A stretch of 64,000 nt of DNA from Pseudoips prasinana (GCA_951640165.1 OX621251.1:27118893-27182892), one strand, 5' to 3'. Positions 37,344 to 49,094 are shown, counted from the stretch's first letter. Notes: generated from the letters alone by a model not told the origin. Made by a program: numbers and translations.

Positions 37344-40300
37344 GGCAGGTCATAGGAGAATAAGATATACAGTAATTTAACGTTAAAGAGAAAGATAGTA
37401 ACTCTTCACCATTTTCTTAAAAATGTCCAGTGACTGAGCACCTCTCACTGTCTCTGGCAAAGCATTCCACAATCGGGCAGCTTGTACGAAAAAGGAATGG
37501 TCTAAAAATTTTGTGGAGTGCATTGGTATCTTGATTCGTAAATTTTTCGATGATCTCAGCAACCTCGAATGTGTCTCGTGGAGGAACTCAAAACGTTCCT
37601 TTAAGTAAGTCGGAGTAGCTGGATTGAACAATATACTATATAGAAGAGAAACAATGTGAGCATTCCGGCGAAGTCGTATAGGTAACCACTTGAGTTTTGC
37701 ACGAAATTCGGAAACATGATCATATTTACGCAAACCAAATATGAAACGAATACAAAAATTTTGGAGCCTCTCAAGTTTGTTTAATTGGTCCTCCGTGATA
37801 TCGAGATAGCTGGCATCAGCGTAGTCTAAAATCGGTAGGAGAAGGGAATGGGCTAGCGCAATCTTGGTGGTGGTCGGCAAAAAATTACGAAGTCGTCTAA
37901 GTGACCCAGCGGAAGCAAACATTTTTCGACTAACTTCTTTAACCTGCGGGCCCCAGGATAACGTGGTATCAATATGTATACCAAGGTTTTTTACCGTCTT
38001 CGAGAGCGGTATGACTGAACCATTAAAGCGCACCTGTGGTACAAGCGACCAGTCTACCATAGAAATCTTTCTGGACATATATCATCATTTAATGGAATGT
38101 CGCCTACATATTTAAGACCCTGGAGCACATCGGATTAAGGTTAGAGAGCTGCAGATTAAAGTTGAAAAAAAAAATAAAGAAAAATAGATTAGGTACCAGA
38201 AACAAGTCAAACAAAAGGTTGACTGGTAGATAATGCCTATGGCATTAAGTCCGTCTATGTACAATATTATTGGTGCTAAAGTTTTAAATAAAAAAAATAA
38301 AAAAACAATTTTACATGCTATGTGCTTAACCTTTTATGGGTATGTATTACTATGTTTCTACTTTTTTTTATATGAACTTTATCACATGCCAGTAGATTCC
38401 AAATTGTAGGTAACTATATTTCTACTGCCCAAAAAGGGCTTCGCTTAGCCCTTTTTCATGTCAGACTAGGCTGCGCTCGTCTAATGGAGAGTTAAATTTT
38501 TACATGACTTAAATATAAACATTGTTAACAGGTATTAACGCGACTAACCTTTATTGTTATTTTCCCGACGTTTCGACCAAATTGCATTGATCGTGGTCAC
38601 GGGCTGACTGGCGCAGCGGTGTTGCTCCGCTACTCAGGGCATGGAGTATTTAACTACCCTCACTGATCGTTTATCACACTGTTAAGGCCGGTTACACCCT
38701 GCACTAACGGAATCCACATTTTTGACCGACTGTACATATCGCGGTGTTAAATGTTTAACCACTAGATTCCATGACGACGACAATTTGAAACCGTCCTCCC
38801 GATTGAAATTTTTGTATTGAAGCCCTTGAAAGTAAGGAATACATAATAATAATAATAATAATGTCCTCCTAGCCGAATTTCGGCCACAGCGGCCAGTCTC
38901 AACAGAGATTAACCATCTGCGCGGGACATATTATAGTGCTCAAGTGTGTGCGTAAACACAGGAGCACTTTCTATTCCATCACTCTCATGATCCGATGGGA
39001 CGCCTAGGCGACACGACCGGAAAGAGGTCAGGTACAGGACCGACGGCTTAACGTGCTCTCCGAGGCACGGGGATGCTGAGAAATTTTCTTTTTACAGAAA
39101 AGTCCCAAAATCACTTTTAGGCCCGACCCGGGATTTGAACTCAGGACCTCGTTCTCTGCGGGTGAACACGCTACCGCTAGACCAACCAGGAATACACAAT
39201 TTCAATCGGGAGGACGGTTTCAAATTTTCGCCTTCATGGAATCTAGTGGTTAAACAATTAACACCACAATCAATACAACTTGGTTGAAACCATCATTTAA
39301 TAAATAATGTATTAACTAATTATTTAATTGACACAATTAAAAATAAATATTTAATTTAATGATGATGATGAAATAAAGTATATGGTATGTTTGCCATAGC
39401 ACAGGCACTGCCTAGTTTAGGATCACATGGCAGTGTGTGTTAGTTGTCCCAAGATTTTTATTTATTTTTATATATTTTAGGTCAATAAAAACCCTTATAT
39501 AAATTTATTTGTATTTTGCCTACATATGTACTTCCATCCCTTATGGTTCATTTTAACAAGTTTCTGAAAAGTTGTGTTGATGCCCAATTGTCTTGTTTGA
39601 GTTTGAAGACGTAATCGGCATTAAGTTAGTAACTCAAAAGATTTAATCGAGTATTTTGTTGTAGGTGTGTACTCCTGAGGAGCAGAGAGAGATAAACGCG
39701 AAGACCAAGGGTGGTGCCAAGTTGATGGAGTCACTGATGGAGCGCAGCCGCCCTAAGGGCTGGGAAGCCGCCATGTCTCATAGGAACAGACTGCTGGAGT
39801 ATGACAGGACCAGGTATAACCACAACAGTATTTATGTTACTGTTATAAAATAAATCTTATTGTAAATTATTTCCTACAATCCGTGTACCTAATTATCTAT
39901 ATGTACCTAGAAATAATTATAAATTAATATGAACATGTTCTGACTATTTACAAGCGCTTTTTTAAAGTCTGCGTGAATAAAAACCTTTTTTATTTATTTA
40001 TTTATGTGCTTAAGGAACATTTATGCTAAATTCAATGGTTCTAGATACAGCGGTTTCAGCGTGCGTTGATCGATCGGTCAGTCAGCTTCTGCTTTTAAAT
40101 ATAGACTAGCTGTGCCCGCCTCTTTGTCCGCACATTTTGTAGTGACTCCGTAAATGTTATACCAGAATATCTCTAATATTTTGTTTGCTATCGCACACTT
40201 CTAGAACATTCATATAAACATTACATATTTCCATACAAACTTTCATCCCCAATTCCCTATTGTTATTTTATAACCTTGAGGGTAAAACTAAATTTGATCG

Positions 40301-43300
40301 ACAGCCTCAAAAATTTGTTTCAAGCTTCTAGCTCAAAAAATGACGATACTTCCATACAACTTTTATCTGCACGTGTGGCGCAGCGGCTAAGACAGTCGCC
40401 TCACCGCTTCGTGTCGCGGGTTCGAGTCCCGCGCCAGATAACTATTTGTGTGATCCATAAATAGTTGTTCTGAGTCTGGATGTAATTTGTGTCCGTATAT
40501 TATATGTTTGTAAAGTACCCCGCGACACAGGGATTCGATTCACGGGCGTTGTCTTTTTAAAAAAGAAAAAAAGAACTTTTCATCATCCCCTTTTAACCAC
40601 TTACAACCATTGTTTTACATTTAAATGTAGCCTATGTCCTTTCTCAAGCTCTGAACTATCTGTGTACTAAATTTCATTTAAATCGGTTCAGTGGTTTTGG
40701 CGTGAAAGCGCGACACATAGGCAGAGTTACTTTCGCATTTATTGATGTGAAACATCTTTAGCCGCACGTAAAACAGATTTCTGGCGTGGCGACGCATGCC
40801 GTGACGCATGCGCAATCGACTTTTTATTTTATCATTATGACATATTTAGTTCCTATCACAATATGTTCTTTTCTGCATATTACTTTTACAAAATAATGTC
40901 GATGTTTCACATCCGCCAGGCGTGCCGTGACGGCTCACATTTTTATATAATATTAGTAAGGTTAAATAAAAATAACTTTATATTATGACCACAGTGACAA
41001 TGACGCACCGACAACAATTGAGTAAGAAAGTTAAGATCCGTATTCTTATCCGCGGAACTTGACACTAAAAATCCGATTCCGATCCGGCACATCACTACTA
41101 CATATATGTATGTCCCTAAAATATGATCTGCCAGCGTGTATCGTTGGTAGCTTAACGAAGAGCGCCTACCCTGGATCGGTAGGTGGTGCAGGTTCGAGAC
41201 CCGCCGGACGATTTAATTTATGATTTCCCATTTTTGAGATTAGATAAACGCTTTGCATTGCGAATAATGCTATAAAATTCAAATTAAATGTATGTCCCTG
41301 TTCGCAGTGAACGGCGAACTCGCGTGACAGACGACGACAGCGACTACTTCCAAGCCAACAGCGTGTGGCTGAGCGCGAGCGAGAAGGAGAAACTGGAGAA
41401 GTACCAGCAGTCGCTGCACGACAAGAAGCACGAGTCACGTCTCAGCAAGAAGGTGGCCTTTGATTTCGCCGGTCAGTATTGTCCTCCATTCTTTCTCTTT
41501 TCAGCTTCATCATACACTAAATTATAACAGTGGAAGTAGATGCCAACATTCAAGAAACCATGGCGTTAAGCCTCGTGTTTCTACAGCGTTTCTTTTTCGA
41601 CCTGCTTTTTGAAAACCTGTTATTTAATTCGTTTAAAAAATACAAAGAGTATATACCTACTCAAGTCGAAAGTCTTCGACAAGTGTGTGTTGCCAGTGAT
41701 GACTTACGGAACAGAGACGTGGTCGCTCACTATGGGCCTTATCAGAAGGCTCAAGGTCACCCAAAGAGTATTGGAGAGGGCTATGCTCGGACTTTCCCTG
41801 CGGGATCGAATCAGAAATGTCGAAATCCGCAGGCGAACCATAGTCACCGACATTGCCCGAAGAATTGCAAAACTGAAGTGGCAGTGGGCGGGGCACATAG
41901 CTCGTAGAACCGACGGCCGTTGGGGTAGAAAGATTCTCGACTGGCGACCACGAACCGGAAGACGCCCCCTACAAGATGGACCGATGATCTTGTGCGGATC
42001 GCTGGAAACTGCTGGATGCGAATAGCGCAAGACCGGCAATTGTGGAGATCTTTCGGGGAGGCCTTTGTCCAGCTGTGGACGTCTTTCGGCTGATATGATG
42101 ATGATGATGATATACCTACCTACGTCATACCACGAGCATTAAGTATATACTACTCTGTCAAGAAAGTACCGGGAAAAGATCAATAATATACAAAATGTTT
42201 GTTATTCATCCAAATTTGTTTTATCATCTTCAAAGTATGCTCCTTCAGAAACGATACAGTTACGCCAACGAATAATCCATTCATCAAAACATTTTTTAAA
42301 CGCTGCTTTCGGAATTGAGTTCAGTTCTCGCCGCGAATTCTCCTTTATGTCTTCTACCGATTGAAAACGGGTACCACGAAGTGGTAATTTGAGTTTAGGA
42401 AAAAGAAAGAAGTCAGCTGGAGCCATATCTGGTGAATATGGTGGTTGCTGGATGGTATTTGTTGAGTGTTTGGTCAAAAATTCGTTCACAATGATGGCCT
42501 TGTGCGAAGGCGCATTATTGTGGTGCAAAATCCAAGAATTTTCTTTCCCCAAATCTGGCCTGTTTCGTCGAATTCGCTCTCTTAAACGCCGCATAACGCT
42601 CAAATAATATTCTTTATTTACCGTTCGACCTTCCGGTAAGAATTCAGAGTGCACAACACCGCGATAGTCAAAGAAAACAGTCAACATGACTTTGACTTTT
42701 GATCTACTTTGGCGTGGTTTTTTTCGGTTTCGGTTCAGTTGGAAGGCGCCACTCCGTAGCTTGTTGACTAGTTTGCATGTCAAACTCGTAAACCCACGTC
42801 TCGTCACCAGTAACAATGCGTTTCATGAATGTGGGGTCGGAATTGACTCGTTCTACCATGTCCTCAGCGACTTTCATGCGATTGAGTTTTTGGAGAAATA
42901 TCAGATCTTTTGGGAGCGGCAACATGTTTCATACCCAAATGATTAGTTAAATGGTACGAATCGACTCGTGAGATACAGAAAGTTATCCATCCTATCTCCT
43001 CAGAGTAGAATGAGGATTTTAAGGCACTATTTCCTTCACTTTTGCGATGTTAACTTCAGTTGCAGACGTTGATGGCCTACCAGAGCGAGGCAAATCTTTC
43101 ATCACATCTCGACCGCTTTGAACCACTCATAAGCACGAGTTTTTGATAAAGTCGATTCACCGTAAGCCTTCTGTAACATTTTCAGTGACTCCGAACACGA
43201 AATTCCATTAGCGATGCAAAATTTAAGACAAACTCTTTGTTCGATATTTTTGTCCATTATGAAATTCGCAATACACACTATATATGATAATACTAAAACC

Positions 43301-46300
43301 AGCATGTACCACCTGTATTGAATATAAATAACAGATGCAACTCAAACTCCGCTCCAAAATGGAAAACAGTTGTGCCATACTAACAAGAACAAAAAAAAAA
43401 CAAAAATTTGAATTTGGAACCATAAACAAATCATCCATTCCCGATACTTTTTTGACTGAATGTATACTCGTTGAGGCACAGGCACAGGCGACAATGGATT
43501 CTAGCCCATTTATGACGTCATATGTAGTCATGGAAGCCGATTTAACGATTGATTAAGTCATTTTTAACCTTAATTTATTTGAACGCCATGTAGGAAATCG
43601 ATGTTCGGTGACTTAGCCGGTAGAGCCCCAGAATATTATTATATTATATATCCCTATCCAACATCACAAAACATTTGCGAGTGCGGCGTGTCACCCCAAA
43701 GTATGGCACATTTGTCCGATTGTCCCTCCTGTCCAATCTCTTGTTCCCTTCAGGACTTGTATGACGCTTCAGCCAAAGCGGACAGCGTTGCCCAATTTTA
43801 GGAAGATAATATCTCATTCTTACAATCGACACAATAAGAAGAAGACCTATAAATGTTTTTCATAAATTTCGGTAATTATTGGAACGAAGTTCCTTATCGC
43901 GCGTTGTGAAAGGGGGTTAGACGGAAAAAATTCTCACGAAAAGTTGTCACGACACTTTTTTTTGCAGCTGTGCGGCGTGCGCATGTTTCTCTGTCTCTCT
44001 CTCTCTTATAGAAAACAAGCCAGATATTTTCATTTCTATTTGCATTGAAGTGTGGTGTCGCGACGATTATTTTTGTTGAGTGTATACAGGTTTTTTGTAC
44101 ATAATAAATAATAGGAAATAACTTCGTTCCATCCGGGTGTCCCTTGACACCTCTCAAGGTTTTTAATTTTAATTTATTATTTTGTTATATCACCAGGTCG
44201 CCAAGTAGTAGAAGACAATAGTATAGATCATGAGCCAGACGAAGACATGATCAGGCAGATGTCCGATGGCGCCAGTAACGGGCAGCAACACAATATGTTG
44301 GTAGGAGTTCCTACTGACAGGGATGTCGCGCCGGGCGTCAACGCGCCCTTGTTGAAGGTACGTATATTTTTTTTATATTATTTTTATTTTTTATTTGAGT
44401 CAGCAAACAATTGCGTAATTTGCTTAATACTAATACAGTATTTCTTAGAAAATACTTAGTTAATCACACAACCAGCATCGTTATCTACAACAGATGATAA
44501 TAATATTATGTTAGCAACTATTGCGGAGACTTCAACTTATGGTAAACTAGCTGTGCCCCGCGGTTTTACCCGCGTTAAACTTTATAAATTATAGCCTATG
44601 TGTTAATCTAGAGTGTCAGCTAACTCGATACCAAATTTTATTAAATTCGCTCCAGCCGTTCAGACGTGAAGAAGTAACAAACATACACAGTCACACACTC
44701 ACTATCGTATCGATAAAAAGCTCCCTCAACGCGGGGCCGCGTCATGTCATTAACGTAGAGCGAATGTTGCACAAAACTCCCTAAAATGATGATCTCTGCC
44801 CTCTCTCCGCCAGTAATCGCCCAGAGTCGAGGTTCGAACCCCACAGGGCGTGCCCTCCGGCGCGGGTTACTTAATTGCTAGACGACTTGAGCCCTCTGCT
44901 CGCCTCTATAGTCCGGTGAAGCAGTGAAAGCCTCCTATGCCAACTGTGCGTCATGACAAAAAAAAAACACTCACTAACTTTTCTTAGGTCTTAAATAATA
45001 TAGCGCAGTGGACTGTTAAACTGTTATACAGGGTGGCCGAGCAGTTGACGTTCAAATGCAAAATTTAGATACTTTATGGTAAGGAGTATTCGAGTCACCC
45101 CCATGTATGTTCTACGATTTTGAGTAGTTTTGATACTTTGGTTTATGAGTCCTGAGCTCAAACCCTAATTGTGAACTTTCGAATAAATTCTAAGTCAATG
45201 CAATGATTAGATAAACCATACTCTATAGGGTTAAACTGTGCTAATTACTTATCACAAAAAAACTGAACCAGAAATGTTCAACAGAATGAGTAAAAAACCG
45301 TAAACTGAATTAAGGTGAAATTTAGGAAAAATATCATTAAAAAAATCTATCTCGAAAACTACACAAAATCGTAAAACATACATTCTACGATTTTGTGTAG
45401 TTTTCGAGATTACTTTTTAATGATTAGATAAACCATACTCTATAGGGTTAAACTGTGCTAATTACTTATCACAAAAAAACTGAACCAGAAATGTTCAACA
45501 GAATGAGTAAAAAACCGTAAACTGAATTAAGGTGAAATTTAGGAAAAATATCACTGAAAAATCTATCTCAAAAACTACACAAAATCGTAAAACATACATT
45601 CTACGATTTTGGGTAGTTTTCGAGATGGTGATTCGGGTACTCTTCTTCATAAAGTGTCTAAAGTTTGAGTTTGAACGTCAACTCCTCGGCCAGCTTGTAT
45701 TAAAATATAATTTTAATTGATTCGAGTGGTAGTGGGGTTTTTAATTCCGACCTATCCATTCCGTCGACGTCGCGTCCGTAGTAAGCAGGCCCCAATAACG
45801 ACATTTTCGACAATAACAGAACATGTTGATAGAAGTTAGCGACATGTTAAATAAATAATAAAATAAATAAAAAAGGTTTATTCCCAACAAGCACAGATAA
45901 TCCTTAACTTAGTTTACATCTAAGACGATATAACTAATTGCGTTTAGTTTACATAATACTTATGAAGCATGCAACATTATAAGTACTAGCTAGGAAAGGC
46001 GTCTACTTCAGCAAATGTTACAGTAAATAATAATTATTACTGTAACGCTGATCTTCCGATAGCGCTTAAAAAACTACTAATTAAATTATAAAATTATCAT
46101 GCGTATCGACCTGTAGTAGCGTTTGGTTGCGACTCCAACCACTTTAAGTCTTCAAAGAGAATATAAAGAACTATGTTGTAGCTCAAGGTCGACAAGGAGA
46201 AAATGCTTATGGCATTAAGTCCACCTTTGTACAACTTTGTGCATAAAGTTTTAGACAGGCATAGTCAGATGTGCTCATTGATCCGTAAGTGATCTGCGAA

Positions 46301-47621
46301 GTTAAGCAACTAGAATCGCGGTCAATCCATAGATGGGTGACCGCCAAAGTGGTTTAAGTGGTATCTCCGAAGCAAGGGAATGTAATACCGCCAGCTTCCA
46401 GGCTTGGGGCTGATGATGAGAACTTTTTTTTATTAGATAAATAACCAATATCACTTGTGTCTTTGTGGCCTGACCTGGGATTTGAAACCAGGTCATCATT
46501 ATCCACGGTTGAACCAACGCGGCAGTCAAATGTATAATAAAAATGTACTCCGTGCACAATCATACTAAAATGCCTTAACTTAGCCTAGTATTTACATTAA
46601 TTAAATATCTTGGGACAACTAAGATACTCTCATCTGATCCCCAACTAGGCAAAACCTAAATCCTGAGGATCAGATAAAAATAAAAATAAAAAGGTTTTTA
46701 TTCACGTAGACTTCAAAAAGAATAAATAATAAAGCGCTTGTAAATAGTCAGAACATGTTTGTAGCAATATAATTAAGTAGGTACACATAATTATTTAACA
46801 CTAGCTGTGCCCTGCGGTTTTACCAGCGTTAAACTTTACAAATTATCACAGCTCCTCCCCCGTAGGTGATAGCGTGATAATATGTAGCCTATATGTTGAC
46901 CCAACCTCTTAGTAATATTCATGCAAAATTTGAAGTAAATCCATACAGTACTTTTTTTTAGTTTAGCCCGGACATACATACAGACAAACAGACAAAAATT
47001 CTTAAAACTATATTTTTGGCTTCGATATCGATTGTAGATCACACCCCAGGTATCCTTTTTAGAAAATATTTCATGTACAGTTTCGACTTCCCTACGATTT
47101 TATTATATGTATAGAATAGATATTCCATAAACTTACTACTTTTATTTTTGAAAATACATACTTATATAGATATTTACACGCAAACTCAGGACAAACAGAA
47201 ATGTTTATGCACACAAATTTCTGTTCTGGGTGGGAATCGAACCTACGACTTTCGGCGTGAAAGGCAAACATTTACCAACCACGCCAACCGGCCTGTCAAT
47301 TACATCCAGCCATATTCGTGTTCATTCCACAAAATTTTGTCTTGGGTGGGGACCGAACCCATGACCTAGCAGTCTGGGGAACCGAACACTAGACTTGACT
47401 ACATTCCAGTCAAATTTAATTTTTCTAAGATTAATTATAGTATTTTTCCTTTAGTTCGATCCATCAGTGGAAACTCAACGCTTCGTGGAGCCTGCCATTT
47501 CCCGCCCAGGACTAAAAATGCCGCGTGTCCAAGACTCTGAGCTGCAGACGATGAGTGACACGGGCATGTGCTTGTCTATGCATCAACCCTGGGCTTCACT
47601 ACTCGTGGAAGGAATCAAACT
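33698..47621 (+). CDS. TRIP4: Activating signal cointegrator 1 (TRIP4/ASC-1), 5' eight exons
   Basis: Nuclear coactivator and subunit of the ASC-1 complex, which also acts in rescue of collided ribosomes. Coding exons: 33698-33765, 33878-34002, 35842-36027, 36738-36856, 39665-39813, 41308-41471, 44197-44357 and 47455-47621. All have GT/AG borders and the phases fit throughout (1139 nt, 379 complete codons). The N-terminal helical domain (about residues 1-64, LIKYILSIDNEADLKEYIK) is followed by a basic linker with a VEPVEPVEE repeat. Next comes the C2HC5-type zinc finger (residues 127-166: HHCNC, then CINCGRVVC and CLFCG). A charged coiled region follows, then the start of the ASCH domain (from residue 362, CLSMHQPWASLLVEGIK). 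The donor at 47622 splits the ASCH domain. No continuing exon was recognised by 64000, so the rest is probably outside the window. The start ATG is supported by alignment with the family N-terminus. Confidence 0.9.
34280..34710. repeat. Dispersed repeats in TRIP4 intron 2
   Basis: Bases 34280-34420 match the 2575-2740 and 6760-6985 repeat. Bases 34425-34700 match 18931-19260 in opposite orientation. The open frames here are repeat-derived. Confidence 0.6.
34990..35190 (+). repeat. Degenerate SINE related to family B
   Basis: 'gggtttgatctccacccagg' resembles a decayed B box region, and the body blocks 'acaagcatgattatttgttc' and 'caggctctgcctcatttggg' match the SINE tails. Confidence 0.5.
35339..35590 (+). 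mobile_element. tRNA-derived SINE, family B with head deletion
   Basis: Begins ttggtgtggttggcaaatgc, but the B box segment is deleted before 'tgccaggacaaatatttgtg'. The body and 3' end (agatggccgtgtgtaaataa) match family B. It ends about 250 bp before TRIP4 exon 3. Confidence 0.75.
37005..38110 (-). mobile_element. 5'-truncated LINE in TRIP4 intron 4
   Basis: The frame at 37383-38078 (minus) encodes the C-terminal part of a reverse transcriptase from just after the palm: KNLGIHIDTTLSWGPQVKEV, a thumb-like helical stretch (LLPILDYADASYLD), KLERLQNFCIRFIFGLRKYD, and the tail FFVQAARLWNALPETVR. The catalytic YADD block is absent. The 3' UTR runs to about 37005 with an ataagtaagtaagtaag run. A CR1/Jockey-like clade is likely. 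Confidence 0.8.
37276..37341. repeat. (TA)n microsatellite
   Basis: About 33 perfect TA units inside the 3' region of the LINE fragment. Confidence 0.95.
38220..38300 (-). repeat. LINE 3'-tail-like fragment
   Basis: 'gcctatggcattaagtccgt' resembles the LINE-tail blocks at 46195-46262 and 62455-62500. Confidence 0.4.
38865..39190 (-). mobile_element. SINE family D, uninterrupted copy
   Basis: The minus-strand head at about 39190-39120 is tRNA-like (tggtctagcggtagcgtgtt; B box gagttcaaatcc). The body matches 2741-3515 without the LINE insert, so it shows the empty-site structure. Confidence 0.75.
39930..40000 (+). repeat. LINE-tail fragment
   Basis: Carries caagcgcttttttaaagtct and 'gcgtgaataaaaacctttt', shared with 13360, 21340, 30860 and 46690. 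Confidence 0.6.
40106..40930 (+). mobile_element. Lep1-like element split by a SINE
   Basis: Head actagctgtgcccgcctctt. The body matches 5840-6170 up to 'acttccatacaacttttatc', is interrupted by a family C SINE, then resumes at 'aacttttcatcatccc'. The repeated aactttt(c)atc looks like the SINE's target-site duplication. Confidence 0.65.
40371..40560 (+). mobile_element. tRNA-derived SINE, family C
   Basis: Well-preserved head gtggcgcagcggctaagaca, B box gggttcgagtcc, and tail ending in an A-rich run. Inserted in the Lep1-like element. Confidence 0.85.
41130..41215 (+). repeat. tRNA-like SINE head (type E)
   Basis: 'gatctgccagcgtgtatcgt' leads to a B-box-like ggttcgagacc. The same 85-bp unit is at 48632-48720. 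Too divergent to be a tRNA gene. Confidence 0.55.
41655..42113 (+). pseudogene. RTE-like LINE 3' end in TRIP4 intron 6
   Basis: Encodes the C-terminal tail of an RTE-type endonuclease-reverse transcriptase: KCVLPVMTYGTETWSLT, LRDRIRNVEIRRRT, KLKWQWAGHIARRTDGRWG and, after a frameshift near 41965, RWTDDLVRIAGNCWM and LWTSFG with a stop at 42091-42093. The 3' end is an atgatg tail. 5'-truncated and dead. Confidence 0.85.
42147..43466 (-). mobile_element. mariner element (DD34D type), inactive
   Basis: Terminal repeats ctgtcaagaaagtaccggga (left) and tcccgatacttttttgactg (right) are inverted, inside TA-rich borders. The interior carries a minus-strand transposase broken by frameshifts and a deletion. 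Inserted in TRIP4 intron 6. Confidence 0.85.
42202..43257 (-). pseudogene. mariner transposase, broken
   Basis: Three pieces in order on the minus strand. The N-terminal helix-turn-helix is at 43257-43102 (MDKNIEQRVCLKFCIANGIS). The first catalytic aspartate is at 42925-42704 in TGDETWVYEFD. The C-terminal part is at 42816-42202 with HHNNAPSH and PPYSPDMAPADFFLF. The second catalytic position is N instead of D. It is 34 residues from the third D, the mariner DD34D spacing. The shifts plus the D-to-N change mean no active enzyme. Confidence 0.85.
43590..43830 (+). pseudogene. LINE reverse transcriptase C-terminal scrap
   Basis: A short frame with CECGVSPQSMAHLSDCPSCP, the cysteine/histidine tail found at the end of some insect LINE proteins. 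Nothing of the polymerase remains. Confidence 0.6.
43870..44157 (-). mobile_element. MITE with 'ggaacgaagtt' terminal motif
   Basis: One end carries attggaacgaagttcctta and the other aacttcgttccatccgggtg, partly inverted. A second copy in the other orientation is at 58585-58855. It ends 40 bp before TRIP4 exon 7. Confidence 0.7.
44545..44700 (+). repeat. Lep1-like fragment
   Basis: Starts ctagctgtgccccgcggttt and shares 'gtgttaatctagagtgtcag' with 47684. Confidence 0.65.
45027..45699. mobile_element. MITE with internal tandem duplication
   Basis: Terminal inverted repeats tacagggtggccgagcagtt and the complement of aactcctcggccagcttgta, flanked on both sides by tta. An internal 217-bp unit (starting 45202 and 45419) is repeated. 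The shorter relative is at 21537-21978. Confidence 0.8.
46195..46262 (+). repeat. LINE 3'-tail-like fragment
   Basis: 'gctcaaggtcgacaaggaga' and 'cttatggcattaagtccacc' resemble blocks at 38220 and 62455. Confidence 0.4.
46262..46400 (+). mobile_element. 5S-rRNA-like SINE head
   Basis: Contains cgaagttaagcaac (5S A-box region), cgcggt, then agatgggtgaccgcc (5S C-box region), in the correct order and spacing for the 3' half of a 5S rRNA gene. It lacks the 5S 5' half and continues into repeat DNA. A related copy is at 544-860 on the other strand. Confidence 0.7.
46400..46560 (-). mobile_element. SINE family D fragment
   Basis: The minus-strand head gcgttggttcaaccg leads to a B-box-like gatttgaaaccagg region on the plus strand. 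It abuts the 5S-like element tail to tail. Confidence 0.55.
46680..46800 (-). repeat. LINE-tail fragment
   Basis: The reverse of the 'aagtctacgtgaataaaaac' tail at 46690-46710, then matches to 13405-13450. Confidence 0.55.
46801..47130 (+). repeat. Lep1-like fragment
   Basis: Begins ctagctgtgccctgcggttt. Continues with the family's 'aaattatcacagctcctccc' variant and a degenerate 3' region. Confidence 0.55.
47148..47300 (-). mobile_element. tRNA-derived SINE, family B (truncated)
   Basis: The minus-strand head has ttggcgtggttggtaaatgt with B-box-like ggttcgattcc. It ends about 155 bp before TRIP4 exon 8. Confidence 0.75.
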
Positions 47622-47683
47622 GTGAGTGCTGCCATTTTGAATTAGAATATACTTCTATTTAAATTTGAATTTATAATATTACC

Positions 47684-47862
47684 AGCTATGCCCCGTAGTT
47701 TTACCGCGTTCAACTTTATAAATTATAGCCTATGTGTTAATCTAGGGTGTCAGCTAACTCCATACCAACTTTTTTTGAAATCGCTCCAGCCGTTTAGACG
47801 TGAAGAAGTAACAAACATACACACTCATACACTCACAAACTTTCGCCTTTATAATATTAGTG
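47684..47862 (+). repeat. Lep1-like fragment
   Basis: Starts ccagctatgccccgtagttt and ends 'ttcgcctttataatattagt', the terminal block of this family. Confidence 0.65.
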
Positions 47863-48039
47863 TGATTGATATTTTTTTTTTTTAAGACAACGCCGCACTA
47901 GGGAATTTTATTCGCAATGCAAAGCTGATCTAACCTCAAAAATGGGAAATTATTATTACCATTGCGAATAATGCGAATAATTTAATATAAAATTCAAATG
48001 TAATAATTTGGAAGGTGTTATCGATGTGAAATGATCTTT

Positions 48040-48545
48040 TACATGCAACTTTGAACTTATCTATACACAAACGAACTAAATATATACACAAATATGAAAG
48101 TCAGCAAGAAAGAGAAATTAGAGAAAATACCCGTAGAAAGACTATTAAAAATAAGATTGCGCCTAAACTAAATATTGTGAAACATTCTACTGAGTACCAG
48201 GGAACAGAATTATTTAATAAGTTACCAGACAACTTGAAACAGACTGTATATAACACACATTTATTTAAAATAAGGTTAAAACGTTTCCTAATTAAAAAAT
48301 GTTATTACTCTGTGACTGATTTTGTAAATGACAATTGTGAAAAAATTGACCATTGTAATGATTACGAGTAGATTTATTTATGTGTGTTGACTGTTTTTAA
48401 TGTTTTATATTTTTATTCTATTATTATTGTTTAACTTGTACCTGACCTATGTTAATGTAATTCATATATTTAATTTTAATTAGTGCACTTATTTGTAATC
48501 ACGATTCAGATACAATGTAAATTGTTTTATGAATAAATAAATAAA
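48040..48545 (+). pseudogene. LINE reverse transcriptase C-terminal fragment
   Basis: The frame to 48371 ends with KHSTEYQGTELFNKLPDNLK and FKIRLKRFLIKKCYYSVTDF, typical of the last residues of CR1/Jockey-like LINE proteins. A 3' UTR and a short aata tail follow near 48530-48545. Confidence 0.75.
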
Positions 48546-48631
48546 TATCAGTCGGCCATGTTTCTAGAAAACGAAGCCGATGTATAATATCTACATCCTC
48601 CGGAAGGGTGTTAGCAAGGGAATCCTAAATG

Positions 48632-48720
48632 TGATCTGCCAGCGTGTATCGTTCGTAGCTTAACGCAGAGCGCCTACCCCGGATCTTTAGGTGGTGCTGG
48701 TTCGAGACCCGCTGGATGAT
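48632..48720 (+). repeat. tRNA-like SINE head (type E)
   Basis: Second copy of the unit at 41130-41215. Confidence 0.55.
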
Positions 48721-49094
48721 AAAGTTCACGAATTCCTAATTGAAGTTATACTTCTTTTGGCGCGATGGAGAAAAATGATGAGAGTGAATTTTTACCTTGC
48801 GCGCGCACACCGACACCAAAAAATTTAACAGCATGAAGTTAGTTCTAGGTGGTATGAAAATTGATAACTATGTTCAAGTTGTATATTAAGAAGTATAATA
48901 ATAATAATATATAGGGACAATGTCACACAGATCATCCTAGTATAACTTCTAACGCGTGTACATAAGTACACACAAGTTTTTTTTGAGATTAGAATTGTCT
49001 TTGTTATAATGTTTAAAGTTAGCCTAAGGCGTTCATTGGTGCACCGAACGTGGTGAGCGAAGATTCAAATCATGTAGCAAATAAAACTACTTAA

